From: Smittium mucronatum
Lineage: Eukaryota > Kickxellomycota > Harpellomycetes > Harpellales > Legeriomycetaceae
Length of the DNA stretch: 23,306 bases
NCBI GenBank assembly: GCA_001953115.1
Contig: LSSL01001106.1
Span: forward strand, 1 to 23,306
Reading direction: 5' to 3'
Position 1 is the first letter of the stretch, and every line of letters begins with the position of its first letter. A program made the position numbers and the translations under genes. This document shows positions 9,565-20,959 of the stretch, piece by piece. The notes beneath the pieces are model-generated. The model made no database searches and was not told where the DNA came from. It worked only from the letters and a program-made list of their open reading frames with translations.

Positions 9565-11037
9565 AATTGATTAATATTTAATTCCTGGTAACTTTTTTTA
9601 CATTAGAAAAGAATATAATGACTATCAAGATTTTTAAATTTAAAATAAAACGTTCTTTGAATATAAAAATTGGTTATTATTGTTATCTAACAAAAAATCT
9701 TCATTATAAACTATGAACAGCTATACAAAGATGCATCTTGATTAACTCTTCATTGAAGAATAATGGTTGGAATTATTAAAATTGGTGTCCCTTTTAATGA
9801 CCTTTAACTCTAAGAAAAACTACTTTATAGGGCTTGTATTTTCTTTAGAAATATTCCTGGTCACCAATCCATAGATTTCTCGTAATACAATTTAAAAAAA
9901 ATTCTCCTTGATGTAATATTTGTTGTTTAATGTTGTGTTATAAACCAAAGAATTTTTTTTAAATAAGGCTATTAACCAAGAAATGAGTATTGCATATTGC
10001 GTGATTAAAGACAGTTGAGGTTTTTATTTACAAAACTTCTGATGAGTTTTTTGATAAATGAATATTCCACAATTGTACTCTTTGATGTATAGTTTTTTTA
10101 TATTCAATAAACTCTATTTAGCTTTAATAAACCATAATTATATTAAATTTGTGGACATAAAATGTCTTTCCGCGAATCAGTTTTAGGTAATCTGTATCTT
10201 TTATTTAAGAATTCTGTAATTAAGTACCCAATAGATTCTATAATGATACTCGATAAATTAGGATAATCTACAAATCAATAAACTAAATACTGATTTGCCA
10301 ATCACTTCAATAAGGTTATCTGCATAACACTCAATAATACTTTCTATAAACATTTGAATAAAACCCTTTATTAAATCAATAAAACTTTCTATAAATTTAT
10401 CAATAAAATCTTTTATTAAAACAATAAAACTTTCTATAAGCTATTCAATAAATTTCAAAGTAGCAGTTTTATTGATATAGAACACCATATACCTAAGAAG
10501 CATCTGTTTAACAATGAACTGCCTCTTTAGAACTCAATGTCTATGTTTCATCCACTCACTTATTCTCCGGTAAAAATTCATTTTTTGTTGATCAAAAAGT
10601 AAACAATTTTTTCTTAAACCCCCAAAAAATAAATTTATTCTTATTTTCTGTTATTGCCAGTGTATATTTCAATTTAGAAATGTTGATTTCATAATTTTTG
10701 CAACCAATACTCTTTTATATATTTTTTAACGGTCAATTTCCTAGTCTAAATATGTCCTTTAAAGAGAAGTTTGTATCAACTAGCAAATAGATATTTCCTA
10801 TTTTATTTTCTATTATTTTCAAACTTTAAATAAATAATAAGAGAAGATATAATTAAGCTTTCCTAATGAGGCAAATATACATATCAACAAAATTAAAAAG
10901 AGCTTGTAATTTTCTTTATTAAAAAAAACAATTATTAAAAATAAAGGAACTCTTTCAACTTTCAGAAGAATTTATGGTATTAGTTTTATGAATATGAATT
11001 GTGAATATAAGACCAAATTAATTTAATATCCCGAACT
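9565..11037. other. Shared upstream region of the divergent peptide genes
   Basis: 1.47 kb between the two promoters of the head-to-head pair, somewhat less AT-extreme than the desert to the right. It contains the 45-bp tandem repeat at 10332-10454 and no convincing ORF. Apart from the leader just before each ATG, I find no obvious inverted similarity between its halves. The original duplication was therefore short or the flanks have diverged beyond recognition. Confidence 0.6.
10332..10454. repeat. 45-bp tandem repeat, about 2.7 copies
   Basis: Units start at 10332, 10377 and 10422 (partial). Each 45-bp unit is two related halves of 24 and 21 bp, both beginning CAATAAAA or a close variant (CAATAATA, GAATAAAA), so a CAATAA-type motif recurs every 21-24 bp. 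Weaker CAATAA occurrences precede it at 10276 and 10308. It lies between the two divergent promoters. Confidence 0.85.
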
Positions 11038-11046
11038 TATATAAAA
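11038..11046 (+). promoter_or_regulatory. TATA box of peptide copy B
   Basis: TATATAAAA lies about 129 nt before the ATG at 11175, matching the spacing in the minus paralog. A TCA initiator-like triplet follows at 11074-11076. The transcription start is inferred only. Confidence 0.6.
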
Positions 11047-11174
11047 TGCTCATATTCCTCAAGATTTTAATTGTCAAAACACAATAATTCAATTTCACAA
11101 TCTTCTCCCAAAAAGCAGAATATTAATATCTAGCTTGCTTAATCTTTGCAAAAGTATAAGTAAATATTTTCAAA

Positions 11175-11309
11175 ATGAATTTCACCAAATCTATATTCAT
11201 TGCCGCTGCTGTTGTCCTTGCCATGGTTTCCAACGCTGAAGCTCAAATGATGGTTACTAACTGCAAATATATGCCCCAATGGATCAGAGACAAATACTGC
11301 ACATACTAG
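11175..11309 (+). CDS. Secreted small cysteine peptide, copy B
   Basis: 44 codons, paralog of 9257-9391. The signal segment (residues 1-23) has Phe8, Ala12 and Ala16 where copy A has Leu, Val and Ser. The conservative exchanges keep the hydrophobic core. From Ala21 to the stop, and for 9 nt beyond, the two genes are identical in DNA. The mature part carries Cys30 and Cys42 with eleven residues between, one Trp, and a net positive charge near +2. The leader immediately before the ATG (TAAGTAAATATTTTCAAA) is also shared apart from one indel, so the ATG choice is firm. Stop is TAG. Two copies with conserved peptide and diverged flanks argue for a functional protein. Drosophila sex peptide also has C-x11-C near its C-terminus, but the rest differs and I do not claim homology. 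Confidence 0.9.
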   Translation: MNFTKSIFIAAAVVLAMVSNAEAQMMVTNCKYMPQWIRDKYCTY

Positions 11310-11438
11310 TAGCTTCAAAATATGACATTTTTATATTTCCGATACATATCTTTATCTCTAAGTTATAAACCAACATCCAACAGATTCAGATTCATTCATT
11401 CGAATTTTATTGATTATCATTAAGGGTTATGTAATTCC

Positions 11439-11444
11439 AATAAA
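11439..11444 (+). terminator. Probable poly(A) signal of copy B
   Basis: This AATAAA begins about 130 nt after the stop and is followed by a second AATAAA a few bases on. It is the first clear cluster downstream on this strand. The hexamer is common in this composition, so certainty is limited. Confidence 0.35.
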
Positions 11445-14400
11445 AATAAATTAAAATTATAAATATAAGAGATTTTTAATAATCAGCTTTAATTTTTTTT
11501 TTTTTGTTTTACTATTAAATAATAAAAAACCTTAGTTGCACAACCTCAATTTTTAGATTCGATGTGACTGATTCATACTTTTCAGTAATGGAGAAATTAA
11601 TATATTTTAAAAACTGGTTTTTAGAAAAAAACCAACTTGTCTTTATTCATGTATACTAGTGATGTATATAAAATTTGGTAAAAAATCAAAAATTATATTT
11701 TGAATGAAGAGTGTACCAAGATGTAGTTCTTGTTTATATAAACTAAATCTCTTTAGAAAATAAATGATTATAAAATATCGATAATTTGGTTCTCTTTTTT
11801 TAATATTCATTTATACTTAACTCGATTTATAGATTTAAATATTTTTATATAAAATGCATAAAGTCTTTAGATTGATATTTTACAGCTAGAAGTTCATTTA
11901 AAATTATTATGTTAAGATAGAAGAATTCTATGAGGATGCTTTTTGGTATTGATCTTTTTTTATTGGAATTGTCTATATTGACTTGAGTTATTGAAATGTG
12001 ATTGAGGAAAAATTTCCAATTTTTATTTTATCATGAAAAATATAATAAAAATATATACATCATTTCACATAACTTTAAAGTTTTAGATACAAGAGCACTT
12101 TCATCCATTGATATTTAAGATTTTTAAATAATTATTTTTGCTTTTTGATTTGTTAATACTGAGTTTTTAATACAATTAATCATATTTTACAAAAATAGTT
12201 ATTTCCAATTTTTAAAATAAAAAATACAATATCACATCATCTTTAAATCCTGTTTATTTAAACCATAAAACTAAATATTTTTAACAAATCAAATCTCAAG
12301 AAATTTAAACCTAATTTATGGCCATTCTAATTTCCTTATTAATAGATATATTATAAAGTTTATTAAAAAGTCGTCTATTTATAAAATAAAAACCCCGTTA
12401 TTATGTATTTTTTAAATCTGATATATTTTAAATATCATATATGATCTACAGATATTTAGCATTTATAATAAGTATCTTTTTACATGGATTTTTTATAACA
12501 GTTATTATTTATTATAAAAACAAAATTGTATATATTTTTTTATTTATCTTGATGACAACTTTTTTTTTTTATAATCGTTACTTTTATTAAAGAAAGGATA
12601 TTTTTTTCTTCTTCAAATTCTATGTGTAATATATATATATATTATAAAAAAATCCAGTACTCAAAAGACGTTTTATATTATTTACCTCTTTAAATTCTAC
12701 TATAATACTTCGTTTGATAGATAATCTTATTTTTTTAAATCCATATAGAATTTCCATCTCACTGTATTGATTTTTATCATAAGGTAAATAGATAAAATTA
12801 TAATAAAGCATTCTTTAATAAAAAAATTCATTATTAAAAGGAAAAAATTAAAAACAATTATTTTTTCTTTTATTTAATTTTATTTCCACAGATGCCTTAC
12901 TTTTAATTAAATTTTTTATCGATAAAATTGAAATTTTTATTATAAAACCTTATACCAAAACAGATTTCTGCATAATTTTTTATTAACCAAAATAAATGAT
13001 ATAAAATTATTGATTATTCTTCACAAAATTCAAGATTAACTTTTTCAACTATCCAATTTCAGTATTTTATGCCATAAATATATTTTTTCTTGATATATTT
13101 TTGTTTTAATTCCATATTTTTTTTTATATCGTCAAATTTTTATTATAGAATAAACAATTAAAAGCTATAATAAAGAAATTGTAAACACCATTTAAATTAT
13201 CATACACAACCTACAAATATTATTCCGCCCATATACGAAATTTTAATAATTAAGATCTTTTATTGATTCTATTCTAAAATTTTAAAATTCCAAAACAATT
13301 CTAGAAATTATCACTATATCAGATAAGTACTATCTCAATTCATTCAATAATTAGTATTAAAAGAAATATTTACTTAATTGATTCCTCCTCAACTTTTTGT
13401 GATTATTGATATTTATTTTACAAATTTTATGCAATCTATTAACTGTATAAACCAAAACAAATATATATAAGAGATTAAAGAATATAATTAGCATTAACAC
13501 ATGAAAAGTGTTAGTTAATAATAGAATTCAATTGAAAAAATATTATGTGTAAATTCTTGTATTCTACTATAGTTTAATTTAATCTATTAAAGCTCCAAGT
13601 TTATTCTATTTTTGCTTTGATGTCATAAAGACACTTTAAAATTGTGATTTCACCTGTTTTTATATAATTTCTAAGTCCCAAAACTGCTCAAAATTTAAAA
13701 ATATAAAAACATTAATATATACTCCTATTTAAGCAGTGAGTAATATCCATTTAAGTTTTAAAGATTTAAGCGCAATAATTGTTTTTTATTAGATAATTAA
13801 TTATATAATATAAAATTTTGATAAAAAATAAATATGAAACCAAAAGTATAAAAACCTTTAGACATATTTTTAATGAAAATATGGATTTATCAGCTCATAA
13901 TACAATTTTAAGAGATTAAAAATTCCAAAAAAAATTCTTCCAAGATTTAAATATACATTTTTCACCCTTAAAATACAGAATATGTGTGTATAAATTTTTA
14001 CAATGTTTTTTTGAAAAAAATATAGAAAAATTATAACTTTTAATTAATTTATTTTGCAAATAAGGTGAAATATTTAAAAAAAAAATCCAAACATTGTTAT
14101 TTTTATATACATTATGCCTATAATTTAGAATATGTTTGATTGTGTACAGTTAATATAATTTTTTAAAATTCAAAATTGAGGTATCAAATAAAAAAATACA
14201 ATCTAATCTAGAAACCAGCATTTACAGCCGGAAAATTGATTAGTTATTATTTTAATTAATAAAAAAAAATTTAATTTTTTTAATTGTTAATAATAATCGT
14301 TAATTTACATATGAAAATACGTTTGGCTAAATTTCTTCGTATAAAAATTTATTATTTTCGATAGGGGTGAAAAATACTTGTAAGATTAATTATTCTCCTT

Positions 14401-16500
14401 AATTAATAGAAAAATATATATATATAAATATAAAAATCAGCTGAGACAAACTTCTATACTTTCCGAAAATTAAATTTGAATGGCGATATTCATCATAATA
14501 ATCTTCAATGGAGTATTATAATTTTGAATAACTAATGATAATTTTTATTATGTGGATTTTAAAGAATTATTTTCAAGCTATATTATTATGATGAAAAAAT
14601 TAAGCTATATGTTTTCCATTTAATTATATAGATAGAAAAATGTTGCGAATTATCAAGCAGGGTATACCAATAAATAAAAACAATGAGCTTTTTGATTCAT
14701 TAAAATTCATGGTAAATTATTAACAGCTTGTATACGAAAACTCTATAAGCTTAATTCAGTGATCACGATAATTAAAGTTAAGAAAATTAAATGCCGGGTT
14801 TTTTCTAAATAATAATTATATTTATACAATATTGAACAACTTTAGAATAATTAAAACGCAATCACACCTAAAATAATTTTTTTGGAAAGGAAAATTAAGA
14901 ATAAATTATTGAAAGGTGTTAAAAAAATAAAAAGTAAAATATTTGTAGTTATACAGTTATTACAGGTATTAAATTTTGCTAAATTATGAAAAACCCAAGA
15001 TCTATTTTATCTTATTTTAATTTTTGAAATATTATTAGTTGTAATCCAAAATAATTAAACCCGACAAAAAAATATTAAGAAAGGTTACTGAATCAAAAAT
15101 AAATTATATAGGTTTCATAAAAATAATCATAGTTTATATTTTCTAGATATGGTAATTTATTCTCATATAAAAATAGAGAATTTATTTCATCTATTCTATC
15201 CATATTCTAAACGATTCATGGGGAAATTATTACTAGATTTTTTCATAATTAAACAATGAAGTGAAAAAACAAATTTTTGAGTTTAATAATAAGATTATAA
15301 CAGATTATTGTGAACTTTTAATAAAAATCTGTGAAGGGATTTTATTAAAATAATTATTGGATTAATTATAAGAAAAGGTTTCATAAAAATTACTAAGGAC
15401 CTAGAATATTTTCCTTTGTTAAAGAAAAAAATATATATGAAATTATCTATTTACAGCTAACGAATTCCAATGTATTATTCGATAGCAAATTAAAACCATT
15501 TTTGAAAAAATGGATGTTTTTTAAGGTGATTGGAATTTTCATAGTATATTTTATCGAAAAAAACAATCAAATTGATTTTTTGCGGTATGAATAATCATAA
15601 ACAATGGGCAAAATTACAATCAAATACCTAGAAAGAATAAGCTTGCCGTTAAAAACAATATTTTGAAATTTTTAAGTTAAATAAACTGGATTAAATTTCT
15701 TGATATTTCTGTTTAAAAGTATTCAAATCCAAAAACTCCAAACTAAGAAAAAAGAGGATATATATTCTCGTATATAAAACATAATTTTATCTAAAAAAAA
15801 TCTTTATGAAAACACGGTTATAACAAATTTACAAAAAATAAAAAAAATTCAATTTCATGTATCGAAAAGATTAATTTTCTCATCATTCTACTATACATTT
15901 TGAGAATACATAAATATGCCTTGATATATTTCCATAATATAAGTTGTAAAATGTATGGATAAACGGAGCCGATTATTTTTTCATTCCTTTGGTTTTTTAA
16001 CGAATAAGAAATGCTGCTACATATATCGATATTTAAAAATTAAATACTCTCTAGATCTGAGAAAATAAATAATTTATAATCTAAAAAAATAGATTAAAGG
16101 TCATTTAACATTTAAAAAAACTCTTCTCACGAAATCAAAAATAATCAGCAAATTTAATTAGTATATAAATTTAATAAAAAAAATTTCAAATCATACACTT
16201 AATGATATCGTTCTGTTAAAATTTATGTTGGTGATAAAAATAATAAAATTTCATTTGATTTATTTAATAAATTTAGATTATTTTAAAGATTTGATTTATC
16301 AATATATCAATTATTTAATAGAAAGTTTTCAAATAAAAAGTATAAATTTAAACTATCGTTATATAAAAATACAAGTGATATGATTATCTACAACCTTTTT
16401 TTTATGTTATTACATTGAAACTACATCTTTTTATAATAATTACGATAAATATACAAAAATATTGAGTATATTAAAAGTATAATCCTTTAAGTTACAAAAA
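11445..16500. other. AT-rich gene desert, first part
   Basis: Five kilobases of A+T low-complexity sequence with poly-A and poly-T runs and short TA repeats (for example near 12630). The longest ATG frame is 63 codons on minus (12620-12811). It has a reasonable charge mix (YDKNQYSEMEILYGF) but no promoter, homology or codon support. I see no RNA gene, no further copy of the cysteine peptide and no large repeat. Confidence 0.6.
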
Positions 16501-19500
16501 AAAGGATTTGAGATAGTTGAGATATTTAATATTATTTTTGCCAATTTCAATCAAAAAATTCATAATTATTTTTCAAAAATATTAAAACTAAAGATTTTAA
16601 TTCTTTGAATAGTAGCATAAGGATAAAAATACTATTCGGTACTAGCTCATTTTAAAAAAAGATTAACCAGAATTTTTTATGTTATCTTTTATAGACGGTA
16701 TTTTAATATGTAATTTTATCATTATAAGAAACTTATGACTTAATTAGAACAATTTCTATAAAAATATAGCAAATTTTGTGCTTATTTTTAGTATTTTCCA
16801 ATTAATATAAGGAGTGTAAAATGAAATCGAATAATCTATTTTTGCATTAAAATTAACGCTAAAATTTTACGAATTTGTGAAAAATTAGTAAAATATCTTC
16901 AATAAATGTAATAGTTTAATATGGGTTGCGGATTGAGATTATTTAATTTATTAGAGTATCCAAAAATAGAAATAATGATGATTATCTACGAAGAGAATAT
17001 ACAATATGCAAATTATATATTGAGGGTTGATTAACCCTTTTAAAAAATGTTAGAAATTTAATTATGAGATATAAAATTGTCATTGAATTTTCTTTATAAT
17101 TAAAAAATGATAAATTATATCATTATCTTTATAAATAATATTTATTATATTTTAAATGATATAAAACTATGAGGTTTTACCGATTTTTTTTTAAAAATAT
17201 AATTTCTGATAGATTTTTTTATTTCGAAACCTATGCCTAAATATAATTTTCTTTAGATTTTTTTACTTTATTAAAGGATTAATGTCGTATATTTCAATTC
17301 TACCACAAAAACTTTGGTCCTAAAAATTTTTTTTGTTGAAAGTAAAAACTTTGATGTCCTTTTATTATATATTTTTGAGATAATTTTTTTAAAAACAGTT
17401 TCTAATTCACTCTAATGTATTTTAAAAAAAAATGGCAAATGTTTCAAAAATTATAATTACACTAGAAATATTTATATATATCAAAAAGCTATTTTTATAA
17501 TCTATAATTTTATTTATTAGAAAAAAATTCTTATAAGAACTCTTTGCCCCAATTAAACTGCATAATTATTTATTTTATAAACGAGACCCGTTATTAAAAA
17601 AAAATTGATCAAATTTTTACTTAATTTTTGATTTATAATTTGTTTTACTTAATTGATTTTGATTTGAATTCATGAAATTCGCTCAATTTAAACAACTTAT
17701 TTTCAAAAATAATACAATTTTCACAAAAATTTAACAATATAGAACTTTTAGTGTGCATTATTTTATGCGTTTGTTAGTAACTATTAATATTAAAAAAAAA
17801 TTAATATAAAAGCAAAATAAATAAATATAAAAATTAAGAGAGTGGGATATAAATTCTGTTAGTGGGATATAAAAATAATAATATGGTATTTTTATAATAT
17901 TTTTTGTTGAAATGATAAGATAAATTATCAATAGAAATTTATATTTTTTATTGGTTTTAATTATTCAAAAAATTCTATAATTATATAAAGTTTTTATAAT
18001 ATATAATTATTATGATAATTTTTTTTGTATAATATTATTCTGAAATTTTTATAATACTTGAAAAAAATCCATTTCAGATTAAAAATTAAAAAAATATTCT
18101 CGTTTTTATATATTTAGTTTTTAAGAGAATTTAAGTTTTTGGAATTATATCCTATTAATAAAAAAGATCACATTTTTCGATCATCTAATGTTTATTGTGG
18201 TTGATTTCTTAACGTTTAATAAATATTTCTAGAACCTTATTTTTAAATTATTTTTAATTTTCTTCTGATTATTAATTTTATTCTTTTATAAATTTCAAAA
18301 ATTATTAGTTTAATAAAATTTATAAATTCAGATGAAAAATTTATGTAAATTTTTTTATAAATGTTAATCATAAATTTACAAATGATTTTTATGCCAGAAA
18401 AAATAGAAACTTCTTCTTTTACTAAAATTAGAATTTTAAAAATTAATCATCTTTCAAAATCATTAGTGGGTAAAAAATCCTAATAATAAAAAAATGAAAA
18501 TATTGATGATTTTGTAGAAATTTTTAAAAATATATTTTTTTGACTATTAAAGAAACATTGAATTTATTATAACTTGAAAAATTTTTATAAAAATAAAATT
18601 TTCCTATTAACTAACAAATAATCATTGGATATCTGAATATATATATTAATATCTAAAATTAAAATATCTTTATGTCTAATCACTAAAAATTTGGATATTT
18701 TTGATATTTTCTGAATTAACCTTTTTTTAATAGAAGTCTTAATGCACAATTTTTTTTTTAGTATTGATACAATTTCCGTTAAGAAATCGTTGACCATAAT
18801 TTATAGCTAAATTCTAGATTTAATAAAAGCCCATATTATTCTGTATTTTCGACCGAAAATTATATCTTTTTCAATAAAATTTATAAACTCCGTTATTTTT
18901 GGGTTTTACACAAGACTAAAAAAATTATAAAAAATTATGTGTCGTTTTTTTTTATAAAGATAAATCAATGTTTTTTTAAAAAATTTTAATATTTGCAATA
19001 GGCCGGAGCATCCGTTTAACATGAATATTTTTTACTTATGAATTCATTTAATTAGCCACCATAAAATATTGAAAATAGTCATTTATTTGCTCTTTACTAT
19101 AAATAATTGATTTCATTTTTTTCTCATTATGATATCATTAGACTGATGGTATTTTATTGTTTTGTATATACCAAGAGATAGACTATATATGATTTATTGG
19201 TGTATTCAAATACCGGCAAAAAAGATTTCGGGCTTGGAAATGGCTTAAAAACTATAAGGTAAATAAGACATAAAAAATTTCATATTAAATAAATTTAAAA
19301 TTCCATAATAAAAGTATCGAAAAGAATTTATCCCAATTTTTTTAGTAAAAGATGGTGATATTTCGGATCAGAAATACTAGTAAGAATTAATTTTGGTGAT
19401 TGAGCTAAAATTTCTGTGACTAAGGTCACATATAGATATTAGAGTTATTATTAAGTACATTATTATTATTATTTTTAATTTTAATTCGCAATATTGTTAG

Positions 19501-20694
19501 TTTATTCATGAAGAAAAACATTAAAATGAGTTATATAGTTTTTAATTATTCAAATAAAAGGAAAAGAAGCTAAAATAGTTTCAAAAATTAACTAGTCAAA
19601 AGCTTGTCATTTTGGAAAAATTTAAGCTCTACATATATAGTTTTGGGGCAGCGATCTTTTATAGATAATTTTGAAAATTATCCACCCCAGGGTCATGTGA
19701 TTTATTTAAATCTCTTTTTTGCCTATAAATTAATATTACAGTTTAAATATTATTTTATATAAAAAATTCAATTAAATTAAAATAAAATATAGAGGTAAGT
19801 CTAGCTTTTTGGAGATTTTAAAACTATAATTATAAAAGTGAATTAATGATATTTTCCCTAGATTTTTTTTTTTCTAAAATATATAAATAAAACTATATCC
19901 ATAAATAAAATCGATAATTTATATCAAATAATTTGTGCATTAAAAAAAATAATTATTATAAATACCTCCGAAATTTCCATCTATTTATCCTTCAATGATG
20001 TTTTTTTTGAAGTTAACAGATAGAAATTTTGTATAAAAAATATTCTATTTATCTTATTTTTATTTATAAACACAAAATATTGATCTTATTTAATTTAATT
20101 TAACTTATGAATAAAAATTAAAAATATGTACTTATTATATAGAGCCAACTTGATGTTTATAATGCAAATTTAATTTATCTGTTAAAAAAGTATTAAAACA
20201 AATTATTTTACAACTAAGATTTAGAATATCACCTTCTAATTTCCGAAATTAAATTAAATACAAACTGTTATTATTTTATCTTATATGTATGTACAAAAAA
20301 TTATTATATTTGTAATTCACAAAAAGTGATGCAAGATTTATAATATGGAAATAAAAAAATTCATAAAATTCACATTAAAAAAAATCGTTTAAAAATAATA
20401 TAGAATACCAAAATCACTCTATACTTATTTAATTTGAAATAAATATCATTAACGTTATTTTTTAGACTTTATAATCTCTAAAGATTTTATTTTAGAGCTT
20501 AATAGTATACCGATTCCATATATAAACGTTTACACAATTATTCTTATGACGATATACTTGTAATTAGAGGTGTTTTATATCAGCATCCAAACTCAATCAG
20601 TGAGATAAAATTTACCCCAAAAAACATCAACTATAATAAATATCAAAAAAACGACTTTCATAATAAAAAACCTTAAAATTACTGTAGTAAAACT
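16501..20694. other. AT-rich gene desert, second part
   Basis: Mostly featureless A+T DNA. Small items seen: a perfect 6-bp stem (AGGGTT GATT AACCCT) followed by T residues at 17023-17042; two adjacent 20-bp units sharing AGTGGGATATAAA at 17841-17873; and the composite palindrome at 19644-19688. A 70-codon minus ORF (18585-18797) and a 37-codon plus ORF (16921-17034) exist but are within chance expectation. No supported gene. Confidence 0.6.
19644..19688. repeat. Composite palindrome
   Basis: A 9-bp perfect inverted repeat GATAATTTT G AAAATTATC (19664-19682) is flanked by TGGGG on the left and CCCCA on the right. The G and C runs are conspicuous in this A+T background. It could form a cruciform or hold a dimeric GATA-type site. 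No adjacent gene explains it. Confidence 0.5.
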
Positions 20695-20700
20695 AGAAAT

Positions 20701-20780
20701 AAGAAATAATTGTGAAGCTAAACAGTAAATTATAAGAAATAAGAAATAATTGTGAAGTTAAACAGTAAATTATAAGAAAT
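20701..20780. repeat. Tandem duplication of a 40-bp unit
   Basis: 20701-20740 and 20741-20780 are direct copies with one difference (C versus T at unit position 18). The last bases before 20701 also match the unit end. The right part overlaps the 3' end of the candidate secreted-peptide ORF on minus and would encode its C-terminal 17 codons. Confidence 0.95.
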
Positions 20781-20906
20781 ATATCTTTCTATAAAGAGTA
20801 AATTTAAAGGGAAATAGATTTTTCTGATGTTTTTAGGGTAAATAAAATCAGACTCAACAGCAATAAAAAAAAGGCAATATGTAAAAAACATATATGCAAT
20901 TTTCAT
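20730..20906 (-). CDS. Candidate small secreted protein (uncertain)
   Basis: 58 codons from the ATG at 20906. An in-frame TTG two codons upstream is not used. The N-terminus MKIAYMFFTYCLFFIAVES looks like a signal peptide: Lys2, a hydrophobic core, then Ala-Val-Glu-Ser, with a likely cut before DFIYPKNIRK. The remainder is hydrophobic and basic, without cysteine in the mature part. A strong TATA box (20952-20959) with an initiator-like TCAG (20932-20935) lies upstream in the right order. Against it: codon use is as AT-rich as the background, no clear poly(A) signal lies close downstream, and the C-terminus falls in a young 40-bp duplication. It is not related in sequence to the cysteine peptides. 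It could be a chance frame. Confidence 0.3.
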   Translation of the reverse strand: MKIAYMFFTYCLFFIAVESDFIYPKNIRKIYFPLNLLFIERYISYNLLFNFTIISYFL

Positions 20907-20951
20907 CTTCAATGAAAATAATAAAGATGCGCTGAGGAAAATAAAAAGTAT

Positions 20952-20959
20952 CTTTTATA
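20952..20959 (-). promoter_or_regulatory. TATA box before the candidate secreted protein
   Basis: The coding strand reads TATAAAAG, a consensus TATA box, 46 nt before the ATG at 20906. An initiator-like TCAG has its A at 20933, 26 nt after the first T, slightly closer than the usual 30. Confidence 0.35.

Noticed and set aside
12620..12811. 63-codon minus ORF with a mixed-charge middle part
   Set aside because: No promoter, signal, domain or codon bias; within chance expectation.
16921..17034. 37-codon plus ORF beginning MGCG, like a lipid-modified N-terminus
   Set aside because: Short, AT-typical codons and no supporting promoter.
17023..17042. Hairpin plus T run resembling a bacterial intrinsic terminator
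   Set aside because: Only a 6-bp stem, no upstream gene, and the window is eukaryotic; likely chance.
18585..18797. 70-codon minus ORF with a true ATG
   Set aside because: Lys/Ile/Leu/Asn-rich translation with no promoter, codon bias or domain; a few frames this long are expected by chance at this A+T content.
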